A stretch of DNA of 64,000 nucleotides from Daphnia pulex (lineage: Eukaryota; Arthropoda; Branchiopoda; Diplostraca; Daphniidae), in contig NC_060027.1 in assembly GCF_021134715.1 (NCBI RefSeq), forward strand, positions 4,960,001-5,024,000, in the 5' to 3' direction. The position numbers were made by a program, and so were the translations under genes. Below, piece by piece: positions 20,711 to 30,965 of this stretch. The notes beneath the pieces are model-generated. The model saw only the letters and a list, made by a program, of their open reading frames with translations, was not told the origin of the DNA and did no database searches. The stretch's first letter is position 1; every line of letters starts with the position of its first letter.

Positions 20711-22846
20711 ATGGTTGACGATACGGAAGGCAACGGAATAGATTTGAAGAAAGATGGTTTTTTAAATAAACCTTTGGAGAGCAGCAAGAGCAGTAAATTC
20801 AGTAAGTTTCGAATCACTGTAGAGCCGTTAGGTTTTCTATACCTCATTGCCAACATCATACAGGTAGTTGCTTTGATTCATTTTCAAATATCTTCATTGA
20901 TCAATCACGATTTTTTTCCCGCAAATAGTCGATTGTCACGCCTAATCTGTTTCTTTACAAAGTTTGCGCGGTCAATTTCCAAGTCAACGCCACACTCTGC
21001 GATCCCCGTAGTAAAATGAACCGCAACAATACTCAACTCGCGGATCGTGTTCAGAGTTACGTCAGTACTTTGAATATTTACGGCTCGCTCATTGACAACA
21101 TTCCTTCAATTTTCCTGATGCTTTTTCTATTACCATGGAGCGACAAGCACGGAAGAAAGCCTTTGATGATAGTGGGCAAATACAAAATTTAATTTAATTA
21201 ACTAAAAGAACGCTGAATATTTATGTACTATAAAAAAATCCGATTTAATTATAGGCTCCTCTGATCGGACATGTCCTGTGTTCTTTATCGGACATTACCA
21301 ATTATTACATTGAATCATTACCGGCTGAATATCTTTTGATATCCACAGTTTTTGTTGGCCTCACAGGTGGTAGAGGTATCTATTTTATGGTATTACATAG
21401 GTACTGATATTCGATTACTCTGTCTTTTTCCAAAATTCGTTTTAAAATGATTAATATTTCTAAAATAGATATATTATTGATATTACAACTACGGAGGCGA
21501 GGACTTGGCGTTTTTCGCTCCTTGGCGGAATAGTTGGAATTTCAGTACCAATTGGAAATTTAATTAGTGCGTACATTTACGCAAGCGGAGGAAATATAGC
21601 CATATGGGGAACGGCACTGGCTTTGTACACTGTCGCATTCCTCTACATCATATTTTTCTTGGAAGATTCATGTGGTACCAGTTCCATCGTTGAATCGACT
21701 GACACGCAGATTATCGAGAAATTGAAATACGGCAAACTGGAAAATATGAGACTATTACCGAGGGTCAAAGAAAGTTGCGTAGGCATATTAAATAATCTAA
21801 TTCTGTGCTTTACTGAGACCTTTAAACGACGACCAGGATATAAAAGAGCTTGCCTGTCGATTCTGATGGCTTCAATGTGTATTCTGATATTTGCTAACGG
21901 TAAAATTTTTACTTATTAAATAATAATCTAGTTTTTATAAGTCAACATAACATAAAAATTGGGTTCTTTTCAGCAAACAATGGCGTTGGTTATTTGTTCA
22001 CCAGGAAGAAATTCGGCTGGGATGCTCCGGATTGGGCCTTTTATGTTACAATCGCTAGTGCTGCTGCTGTGTGTGGTATAATATTCACATGTTTTCCAAT
22101 TTATTTAAATTTAGGCCTACTAATCATTCTATTTAATAGGAACTTTAATCCTTCTCCCCATTCTAAGTGGATACTTTAAAGTGCGTGATGGTATAATAGG
22201 GGTTATTTCACTTTTAGCCAATATAGGCTCAAATCTGACTGTCGCATTTGCCGTGTCTCCGTTAATGATGTATTTGTGTAAGAAAATTTCAATCAAGTAT
22301 AGACCTTACCGTACTGAACGTGGCATATTTTATTCCAGCATCTATTGGTAACTTCTTTTCTCCGCTTGCTGGAATCATAATCCGTTCCATATTCTCCAAA
22401 ACATTGAGCAGCGATGAATTGAGTCTGTTTGATTTTTTACAAATCATTTGTGAAATCCAAGAAAATGTTTAAAATTTGTTTTTATTAACAGGCTATGCTT
22501 ATTCAGTATTAGCTTCGATTGAAGCTGTTGTGCCTTTAATAACGTCTCCCTCCATTAATCTCATTTACCGGGCAACTCTAAGTTTCTTTCCGGGATGCAT
22601 TTTTTTAGTGAGAGCCTGCACGCTTGTGGTTCTATTGGTCTTATTCGGGTAAGGATTCTTTCAGCGTTTTATTTCAATAAGTACATGAATCTTATAGGTT
22701 TCTTCATTGAAAATTGAAAACGCAGGATTTTACTTCTACTGATTTGGAAAGATTCGCAATTAAACCAAGTCCAACCTTTTCGACATCGCGATGAAAAACA
22801 GACTCCCTTGAAAAGACCTATTACCGTCCAGCAGCTACCGGACTGA
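20711..22846 (+). CDS. SLC46-type proton-coupled solute transporter, paralog B
   Basis: Tandem paralog of the gene at 17908, with the same predicted role. Nine exons: 20711-20863, 20929-21171, 21255-21400, 21469-21899, 21974-22075, 22140-22277, 22339-22422, 22492-22648 and 22726-22846, giving 524 residues. Conserved parts include FRITVEPLGFLYLIANIIQ, a Cys-containing external loop, STLNIYGSLIDNIPSI, LLPWSDKHGRK, YIIDITTTEA and NLIYRATLSFFPGC. Exon sizes equal those of paralog A except that A exon 2 (389) is split here into 243+146 and A exon 6 (241) into 84+157. These are two precise intron differences. The donor of the first extra intron, GTGGGC, is weak. The C-terminus is longer and basic. 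An AATAAA lies at 23194. Identity between paralogs is moderate, so the duplication is not recent. Confidence 0.83.
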
Positions 22847-23909
22847 ATTTTAAATTTCATTCCAGCAGTAATCGTTCACCAATCACTAACTTTATTTAAG
22901 TATTAAAATTTTGCACAATTTTGCAACTGTCTGAAAAATGTGTTTTTTTTTCTCCAATCGGTGATGGGTTTGGATCTTCTGACTAAGCAATACGAGACAG
23001 AGGTTAGGAAATGGATAACTCCATGGAAAAATGAGAAGAAAAAGTCTCGTTTATTCACCCGACCCGAGAGTCCACCTTCAAGTCCCCTCCCACCCTCCGC
23101 TATAGCAATCGGCAGAGGCCCTAAGAATATAAAGGATGGTGGTAGGGAGGAAGGTTTGAATTCATCCGTTCATTCATTGAACTTCACATTTGAAATAAAT
23201 CTTATTATTTAAAAAAAAAGGGGTTAATCAAAATTTTAAGAATAATGGCGAAATATAAAAATTGTAAGAATAAAAACATTTCCAATATTCCGTATTTAGA
23301 GCAATTAAACAACGGAAATGTAACGTAACAGACACGCAACACAAATGTTATACTTTCATCAAGGAAGAGAAAGCGAGGATAGGAACTAATGTGTGCCTAT
23401 TTCAGCGTAAAACAATGTTGTAGGTTACAATGAAAAGAGGAAAAGAATTGATAAAGACATTTGAAAAGAGTTCATTTAACATTTATGACGTTAGCACACA
23501 GGTGTATAGAAGGGGAAGAGCCCCGTGAGGGTGAAGTGAAAAGATCAGTGAACGGTGTAGTCGATGCTGCCCACTGGCTCCAGGTGGCGTTCTGTAGCTG
23601 GGAGCTGGCCAGTGGCTGGACAGGAATCACAATTTCACAATCAGTTTTCAATGTGAAAAAGCCAAAGCTCAACAATGTCACAGTTGGCCTTTAAAAGCAT
23701 AGACATGTGATAGTATTGAAATTAGTCTGAAGCCGTGTATTGTTGAATTGACAAAAATTGGAAACCTGACAACTTTGTAAAGAAATTGCGCAATTTTCCT
23801 ATTGTGATTTGATATTGATAGTTGGTACTTCGCGTTGAGCTTTCACCTGTGTAAGTTGGTGTTGATTTATAAAAAAGATATAGTGACATCCGTCAACGAA
23901 TAACAGAGA
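22847..23909. other. Intergenic region between SLC46 paralog B and sulfiredoxin
   Basis: Probably the 3' UTR of paralog B (AATAAA at 23194-23199) followed by the sulfiredoxin promoter and 5' UTR. Two overlapping opposite-strand open frames near 23460-23694 have no splice, homology or composition support. Confidence 0.4.
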
Positions 23910-24471
23910 ATGTCATGTCAATCCGATGTCACAAGCATTCATGGGGATCAAATCGCTGAAGTCTATGATGTGCCTATGGGTAAGGATGTTGATAATGCAT
24001 TACACTATACATTTGTGTCAGTGTGCCACAGTATATTTCATCAATTACATGAATGGTTCAACCAATCAAAGTGGATATTATTCGCCCTTTTCCTCCTGAT
24101 CTGAACCATAGTAAAGTTGATAGCATCATTGACACACTTAAGGTATAAATATATTTACCATGCAAGAATTAAAAAAAATGTAAATATACTGTATAAATTC
24201 TAAAATAAGTAAGTACCTAATTTTTTATAATGTGTTACTTATTACTTTTTTTATCTATAAGGATCCCAGTAAAAAGGAAGAGGTTCCTCCAATCGACATT
24301 CTTTGGATCAAAGGAAGCAATGGAGGGAATTATTATTACTCTTTTGGTGGCTGTCACAGATATGCAGCTCATAAAAAGCTTGGAATGAGTACAATTCGGG
24401 CTAAGCTCATTACTTCCAACATAAATGACCTCAAAGTTTACTTGGGTAGTTCTACGCCTGATTTAAAATAA
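23910..24471 (+). CDS. Srxn1: Sulfiredoxin
   Basis: ATP-dependent enzyme that reduces cysteine sulfinic acid in over-oxidised 2-Cys peroxiredoxins, acting in the cytosol (and mitochondria in some animals). Three exons, 23910-23979, 24072-24142 and 24262-24471, give 116 residues, similar to the human catalytic core. Landmarks: [16 protein letters not shown], then [17 protein letters not shown] (substrate/ATP face), [10 protein letters not shown], and [11 protein letters not shown] with the catalytic Cys in FGGCHR, then the terminal [12 protein letters not shown]. The intron after VPM uses GTAAGG and an acceptor AAAG at 24068-24071. Reading straight through instead gives an open frame that loses the family match, so splicing decides the product. 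It stands alone with its own poly(A) signal. An oxidative-stress response element cannot be identified by eye. Confidence 0.93.
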
Positions 24472-24535
24472 ATGACGGGCGGTGTATAGCAGATAATGTC
24501 GTTTTGATATTAATTCCACATTCCTTGAAAAAGTA

Positions 24536-24541
24536 AATAAA
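24536..24541 (+). terminator. Poly(A) signal of sulfiredoxin
   Basis: AATAAA 65 bases after the stop codon. Confidence 0.6.
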
Positions 24542-24779
24542 CATCTGGATCAATTCATACATTTGCAACATAAATTTGATATTTCGCGTTAATAGCATGT
24601 TAAATATTTGAAATAAAGTATTTCCCAATATTAGAATTAATATAAATTAATGTTAAAATTATGTTCGACTTGAAATGAAAAATAATTTGAATAAAATTTG
24701 TAGTGCATTAGAAAAATTTATTTCATTCATAATTATTTTGTAGTCTATTTAAAAACAAAATATACTATACACTTGTGGT

Positions 24780-24965
24780 TTGAAGTCACGATTGGGAGTG
24801 GCAGAGGCGTGGCCCCCGCTGAAAAACACTTTCGTAGTTGACTGTGCTACCTCTAGATGGATTAAATTGGGTTAGGATTTTATTAGGATAGCCTACTGTA
24901 TACGTGTTATGATCCACAAACGAACGAAGACGACAGTTGAATAAAATATTAAGCGGGATAGATGA
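24780..24965. repeat. Duplicated 5'-flank-like module, copy 1
   Basis: About 185 bases (GGCGTGGCCCCCGCTG, then TAGTTGACTGTGC, then AACGAACGAAGACGACAG, then ATATTAAGC) recur at about 25758-25945 at roughly 75-80% similarity in the same orientation. The end of the module lies directly before an SLC46 exon relic. Confidence 0.6.
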
Positions 24966-24971
24966 TGATTT

Positions 24972-25035
24972 CTTCACAAATTTTGCGCGGTAGATTTTTA
25001 AGTCAAAACCACACTAAGTGATTATGCTACGGGCC
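24972..25035 (+). pseudogene. Relic of an SLC46-type exon 2
   Basis: The sequence TTCTTCACAAATTTTGCGCG and the following bases match 20949-21010 of paralog B exon 2 (TTCTTTACAAAGTTTGCGCG and onward, through the CCACACT and GATTATGC/GATCCCCG parts) at around 75-80%. Stops interrupt the frame. This points to a third, now lost, tandem copy. Confidence 0.6.
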
Positions 25036-25757
25036 TTCCTAAAAGTCATAGGGCTTAATGATAGCGCCAAGATGTGAAATGTTAGGGACATGGCACTGAG
25101 CATTATTTCTTCTTGTTTATTACGAATATTTGGAGTACCTGAACCAAAGGTGAAAACCTAACGTTACATATTCCGTTTGGCTTTCGAGTTCCAATCGGTT
25201 CCAATTCGACGATTTTCAAGTTATGCTTGGGAAATACGAAAATGCATGAACATTATTAAAGTTAAGTCTCCCATCCATCTCCATTGATTAGCGACGCTGT
25301 TATTTACGTTAATTTCTTTTTTTTACCACTAGATGTCTTTTTTTTTCGCGCGCAGTTTGTACGTTAAAATTCCTAGCGATGACGATCGGAAATAGGGGAT
25401 ACGTTTTTCTTTTTGATTATTAGAATTTCCATAAAAAATTTAGTCCTTCTCTGATTTTTTTGAAAAAAAAAATAAAGACATAATACCGTAATCGTCAGAT
25501 TGAAAATTATGGGTTTATCTCACATAAATATATTTTATTAGGCCTATTTGATTTTGCATCGTTACGACTGCTTCATGAATTTAAAAAAATTACAAAATAA
25601 ATTGCTGCTTGATGACTGTGCGGCTATGCATTCTGAGCGTTTTGTTCTAAAATAGGAGCAGATCGACAATAGCATAGCCACATAACGACAAAACAGTATT
25701 TCAAACAAAGTGCTTGCTAAAAATCAAATTTTTTTAGTTTATTGAACAAAATACCTG

Positions 25758-25945
25758 GTTTGAAGGGAGTGACAAAGGCGTGTCCTCCGCTGCGAGGCAC
25801 TATCGTAGTTGATTGTGCAGCCTTAGATGGTTTATATTGCGTTCTGTTTTTTTGTAGGATGGCCTACGATATAATGTACGTTCGGTTGTGATCTACGAAC
25901 GAACGGAGACGACAGGCGAATCAAATATTAAGCAGGATCGATTGT
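25758..25945. repeat. Duplicated 5'-flank-like module, copy 2
   Basis: Second copy of the 24780-24965 module. It is followed by sequence resembling the region upstream of SLC46 paralog B (about 20450-20520), so both modules may be remnants of SLC46-type gene starts. Confidence 0.55.
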
Positions 25946-26957
25946 AGAATAAAGAATTTAAATCCACTTTCTGCTTTCGACATCTGGTTGTCGACGCTTT
26001 CGTATGCGAGGACAATATCACAATATACTCGATGCCATATGGCAACAGTTTAAAACCGAAAATTTAATTAATTTAAAATTTATTACTTTAGATTTTATTT
26101 TAATATTATTTATTAATTTAAAATTTTACGTTTGTTCAATAGTTTTTGCATAAAGATCAAGGCTAAATTATAGGAACATTTTTTTAACCAGGAGGTGTCG
26201 ATTTTGGACTTTTTGGCGTCATCAGGTCCCTCTTTGTGTTTTTGTTTGTGTGTTACTGTGTGTTACTTCCCTTTAACCTAAATTCAATCATGACCACTAG
26301 ATGCCATCATGTATTTTTATGTTTTGTTTATTATACCAGCCGATAGAGGGTTGAGGCGGAGGCAGGGAGACTCACGAAGAAAAGCAAAGTTCCCACTTCC
26401 TTCTTATACGCCAAGCTGAGAGGGCAGCTTAGAAGGAGCTTTGAATTATCAAAGCTCCCTCTAATTCGAAGCAAACCTCAAACAATAAATCGGCTAGCTA
26501 TCCGAGATAGCTGCTATCCCTTGCGAAAATTGTTAGATGAAATAAATATTTTTAGAACTTCCTATTTATTATTATATCTATTTAACTAGTGGTTAATTGC
26601 TAGTGCTCCGTACTTACTGGACTCCTTACAGTTGTACTTGGCCGATATAGATAATTAAGACCTTCTTAATTCAAACTTGGAACTTATTCCAACTATTTTA
26701 TTTAATTTTATCAAGTTCTTTTGCTCTTTTCCCACGGCAGTAAAGAAGAAGGGATTTTAAAAAACATATCGAGACGGGAAGGGCTATTGAATCACGCTTG
26801 TTCGACTTGGCTGAGACTTATTTTTTATTTATTTTTTATTTAGAAATACATACACAGGAGGAAAGAATTTTATCAAAACAAAAGTAACGCCAAAAAAGGG
26901 ACCCATTTACATGATATGGCTTTGAGCTTAAGGCTTTTCATCTTATTCGTTACAAAG
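25946..26957. other. AT-rich intergenic DNA
   Basis: No gene is supported. A small perfect hairpin with 10-base arms (GGAGCTTTGA, loop ATTA, then TCAAAGCTCC) lies near 26437-26460. T-rich runs lie at 26815-26850. Confidence 0.4.
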
Positions 26958-27865
26958 TTAGTCATATTCTTCCTCAGAATCGGTGCTGCAATTATCCTGA
27001 AACTCTGCGCACAAATCCGCCTCCCATCCATCAGTGTTTTGAGCCTTTTCCTGCTTTCTTTGTCTTTTGGAATTTTTCAGAAGTTGAAGGGTTTTCTTTC
27101 TTTTGGATTTTTCTTCATCCCCTTATTTAAAAAAAATACATTAATTTATATTCATTTTCTTTCTTACTGATAAAATTACCTTTCATTGCACCTTCATTAT
27201 TTTCCCGATCAGGAGCTTCTGGAAGAAATTTTTCATCCATTCCAGGTTTTTCTGTAAGCACAAAAAAATAGATTATTTTTAATTTTAAATTTTCTTTCAG
27301 GTAAATTTGCCTTTCAAATTAGCATTGATTCCCAAATTTTCATTTTGTCCAGAAGGAATGGCATTTGCAGCCTGATCCAAGAGTTTCATTTGAGGAGTGG
27401 CTTCTACGGCAGCAACTTTATGTTTGACAACTGTATGTAAAAAAAACCTTTATTTCAAATATTCACACATTTATTTTTATCGAGGCAATTAAATTAACAA
27501 TACCTTTAACCTCATCAAATGCAGGTTTATCATCTGCTTCTTCCAATTCAAGTTCATCATCTGCTTCGTCCAATTCAGGTGCATCAGAATCAGAATTGAT
27601 TCCCAAATTTTCATTTTGTTCAGAAGGAATGGCATTTGCAGCCTGATCCAAGAGTTTCATTTGAGGAGTCGCTTCTACGGCAGCAACTTCATGTTTGACA
27701 ACTGTATGTAAAAAAAAACCTTTATTTCAAATATTCACACATTTATTTTTATAAAGGCAATTAAATTAACAATATCTTTAACCTCATCAAATGCAGGTTT
27801 ATCATCTGCTTCTTCCAATTCAAGTTCATCATCTGCTTTGTCCAATTCAGGTGCATCAGAATCAT
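26958..27865 (-). pseudogene. Mini-exon family copy X2 with duplicated exon cassette
   Basis: Read on the minus strand, exons are 27865-27776 (SDAPELDKADDELELEEADD), 27701-27504 (VVKHEVAAVEATPQMKLLDQ onward into the same acidic segment), 27430-27311 (a second VVKHKVAAVEATPQMKLL), 27251-27180 (MDEKFLPEAPDRENNEG) and the last exon 27121-26958. All lengths are phase 1 to phase 1. The last exon is basic first (KSKRKKTLQLLKNSKRQRK), then EADLCAEFQDNCSTDSEEE and a stop. The two VVKH exons and the flanking intron are a tandem duplication with a 271-bp offset. In the outermost duplicate (27776) the donor GT has become AT, and the 27311 exon would need a GC donor, so at least parts are decaying. No CxxC exon was found. 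Function unknown. Confidence 0.5.
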
Positions 27866-28225
27866 CTGCGTTAATAATTGAGTTTTACAAAATTGTGATC
27901 TTAGCTCTTACATTTTTCTTTACCTGTTAAAGAACAGTCATGAGAGTTCCAAGGATAAAATTAATTCCGCACTATTGAATTATTAATTAGATTCCACTTA
28001 TTGGAAACAATATGTTATAATATTCTATATAAAATACTTAAAAATGAGCTAGATGCATCGAAAAGAATGACTGACTCATAAACTAAATGGATGAAGTGAC
28101 TAACCAAGTGAATTCAATTTATCAGCGACGATTTATTTCTGAGTTACATCAGTTGTGTTCGAACAGTACCAAAAACAGGGCATTTACATTAATTTTAAAA
28201 GGGTTTAAAGCTGCTACAAAGTGAA
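27866..28225. other. Spacer between two minus-strand family copies
   Basis: I see no exon that fits the family phases here, and no other gene. Confidence 0.4.
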
Positions 28226-28999
28226 TTAAAGAAACTCTTCATTGTCCTCGGACTCCGATTCAGTCGTGCAGTGGGACAAGCTGCTGCACAGACTGCTTTC
28301 TTCGGATCCTTCATCGTCTCCGTAATCTTCTCCATCATTACTGCCCGAAGAATCAAAACCACCTTCTCCAACATCTGAGACACCATCTTCACTGTTTTGA
28401 TACTGACGATCGAAAAAGTAGCGTTCATGCTATCCAGTTTGGCTTTTTTCGCAAATTCAATCCTGTAGTATTTCTTCACATTTCGTTTCAGAATGATTTT
28501 GTCATCTGAAAGCGTGAAATTTTTTAGTTATTTTAGTTTATTAACTGAAGTGTTAATTTTTATTAGTTGTTACAAACTAACCATAAAGGTTTTCAAATTC
28601 ATCGAGTGCTTCACCAATTTCCAAAGTCAGTTCTGGTAAATCTAGAAAAGAAAAGAATAATTTTGAACTGAAATTACTTGAAATCTAGAGCTAAAGAATT
28701 TTAAGTTACCTTGCTTTCCTCCGTCTTCATTCATGACTTCCAATACTTGCTGTTCCTCGGTATCATCTGAAGGGACTGTTTACAGACTAGGTTTAATTTT
28801 AGCTTATTGATTTTATAAGATTTAAACTTACGATTAGTGTTCGATTTAACACAAGCAGAATTTGTTGAATCCTGCTTCAAACCACATCTGAAAAAATTAA
28901 AAAAATTATGCACTCTTTTCTGGGAAGTTTTGTTTGTAATCAACTTACTTTTCACAAAGATTCTCCAATTCTCCAATTCACTTCCTTCCATTTCTTCAA
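28226..28999 (-). pseudogene. Mini-exon family copy X1 with CxxC exon, frameshifted last exon
   Basis: Minus-strand exons: one ending at 28949 whose 3' end reads ENLCEK in phase 2; 28887-28832 (CGLKQDSTNSACVKSNTN, phase 2 to 1); 28766-28710 (DDTEEQQVLEVMNEDGGKQ); 28641-28582 (DLPELTLEIGEALDEFENLY); and a last exon 28505-28226. Joined, the first two give LCEKCGLKQDSTNSACVK, a CxxC-X10-C motif split at the same place as in the 6.8-kb and 44.3-kb copies. The last exon starts basic (KIILKRNVKKYYRIEFAKKA) and ends SLCSSLSHCTTESESEDNEE with a stop, but the two halves are in different frames. The first exon also has its ATG (MEGSELENW) in another frame, beside a small GAATTGGAGA repeat. These breaks suggest a pseudogene. 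Confidence 0.5.
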
Positions 29000-29067
29000 C
29001 TTTCACTTATTTTGAAATTAATGTAAAGTTTGAAACTTTTCCAGAGTTTTCGAGACTTTGCGAGAGT

Positions 29068-29470
29068 TTATAATTTTTCATCATCTACGACTTCCAATTC
29101 AGCTTCCCTTTGAAAATTTTCAGAGATTTCTTTTGGTACATCGTCTGAAATGATAAACATTTTTTTTTCCACCAACACTATAAAAAGGTATTAAAACTTT
29201 TGATTACCTTGTTTTGTTTCTCCAGCTCTGTTTCCGATAGGTCATGAGAGGTGTTTAAACTGAGCTATTCAAGTCTGATACAGATTTATCAGAATCAGAA
29301 CTCAAGTCGCAGTAGTCATAAGGCATTAAAATTATTGTTTATTACCTTGTTTTTTATCCATTGATGTTTCTGATAAATCCTCAGAGGTGTTTGCTTACAC
29401 GTATGAGCTGTCGGAATCAGATTTATTAGAATCAGAACTGAAGTCACTGAAGTCACAATAATTATAATGA
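29068..29470 (-). pseudogene. Partial mini-exon family copy with duplicated exon
   Basis: On the minus strand, exon 29144-29068 (DDVPKEISENFQREAELEVV and a stop, phase 1) is preceded by two similar exons at about 29330-29217 and 29470-29345. The latter two read CDLSSDSDKSVSDLNSS and CDFSDFSSDSNKSDSDSS, each interrupted by a stop and each ending before GTAAT. They are a tandem exon duplication that has since diverged. Confidence 0.45.
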
Positions 29471-30472
29471 TAGTTCGACTCATTATCTCCTTCCAAATAC
29501 TCTTAATCTATTAAAGGGTAATCTCTAAGAAAGGGTATGCAAAATTTAAAATTATTAACAAATTCGTAATCTGATAAGATTGATTCCCCCCAAGAGGTTT
29601 AGCTAAAAAAAAATTTAGTTATAAATTGTATTAAAATTGAAAACCTTTTTTTTATGGTAATCCATTTAACAAAAAAAAGTTATTTGTTCCCTTTTCTTAT
29701 GCTCTGTCCATCTAGCGGTCACCACTAGATACCCCATATTTTTGTGTTACAGACTTCCTTAATTTTTTGGTTAGCAAAGATGGTGAGTGTTTGCTCTGCC
29801 AATTTGGTGACAGAATTCGAGTTATGAAAAATAAGCAGGCCATTAAAAGTACAGAAAAAGGAACCAAGGTGCATTATTGATCTTAATTTAGGATTTTAAA
29901 AAGGAAAAAAAAAAAAAACTCAACAACGTTTTAGTTTTATCATTTTCGAACCACCGATCTTAATTCCACTGTAATCTGATCTACGATTTTTGACGAATTT
30001 CTTTTTGCTTCATATTGTCTCCTTTGAATTAGAAGAAGTAAGCTGTATAAATTTTCTATATAACGTTTACGGACTTTCTTGGGTTCTTTTCATATTTTTA
30101 TGCAAGTGACAATAATACGTGTATAAAGGGAAGCGTGTGTGTTTTGTTTTTTTAGTTACCATGAAACGAAAAATAGACCCGAATACACTGTTCTAAAAAT
30201 CGAGAGTTTCGAATTTAAATATTATTTTTGGGCGTGTTACTTTTAGGAATGAATGTAATTTATATGTTATAAAAAAAACACTGGGATTTAATATTTATAG
30301 AGCGTGAGAAAAGCACTCCACCCAATGTCTTACCACGTGCGGTCATTCACGTGACGGTATAGATTTTCAGCCCAAACTCCCTTGAACAGTTTTCTTGGTT
30401 AGAACTAAATCTATCTCTTTGTTTTGGAAATTTGATTTTTATGTTAACGTGTTAGGTAAAACATATTTAATT
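29471..30472. other. AT-rich DNA without recognisable genes
   Basis: No exon, repeat family or RNA gene can be supported. A-runs near 29906-29920. Confidence 0.4.
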
Positions 30473-30715
30473 TTAGTCAGGAAAGAAACCCCGCTCAGCA
30501 TCTAAGTTAGCTGGGCAAGTGTGAGGAAATTGAATACTATACGATGCCGCTCCCATCACTTGGAAGACGACACCACGACAAAAGCGGTGCTTTGCATGCC
30601 TGTTGCACCTCCATATCCGGAAATTATGCTGGTCCGATTGATGTGGTACGAATGATCCAGCACATAAAATAAAGTCTTTTCTTCTCTGTAAATAAGCAAA
30701 GACTTTATCATTCAA
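30472..30715 (-). CDS. FLYWCH-like zinc-finger exon
   Basis: The minus-strand open frame has an acceptor-like TTATTTACAG before AGAAGAAAAGAC. It reads RRKDFILCAGSFVPHQSDQH, then FRIWRCNRHAKHRFCRGVVF, then a spacer, YSIQFPHTCPANLDAERG and a stop. The WRC...C...H.C arrangement is the pattern of FLYWCH zinc fingers (usual end HxH), which occur in chromatin proteins and MULE-type transposases. Only one finger is visible and no transposase core is found nearby, so it may be a transposon relic or an exon of an unfinished gene. Confidence 0.45.
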
Positions 30716-30787
30716 AGATCAATTTATATTAAAACCTAGCATGCTTTCTCATAGTATGGTCCTTATAATCTGTCATTCTGGTTCATC

Positions 30788-30965
30788 TTAATCGAATGAC
30801 TCGTCTTCGTGACCAACAATAGCTGGGGTTGGCTGTACAAGAGCAGGAGACAGGAGATCAACAGAATCCTCTAATAGGGGAATTGGAATACTATAGCGGC
30901 TACTCCATTCCACCAAAGTAACAGAAGAGAAGTGAATGGCATTCTCTCCGGGAGGTGATAGTAAA
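30788..30965 (-). CDS. Possible C-terminal exon of an unrecognised protein
   Basis: An open minus-strand frame without a start reads PPGENAIHFSSVTLVEWSS, then IPIPLLEDSVDLLSPALVQ, then PTPAIVGHEDESFD and a stop. Composition is protein-like (proline and acidic rich), and a splice acceptor could lie near 30955-30965. No homology is recognised, and it could be a fragment of the same element as the FLYWCH-like exon. Confidence 0.3.

Noticed and set aside
23910..24104. Unspliced 64-residue reading of the sulfiredoxin first exon
   Set aside because: It runs into the intron. Splicing from 23979 to 24072 restores VPM-VDIIRPF in line with the family.
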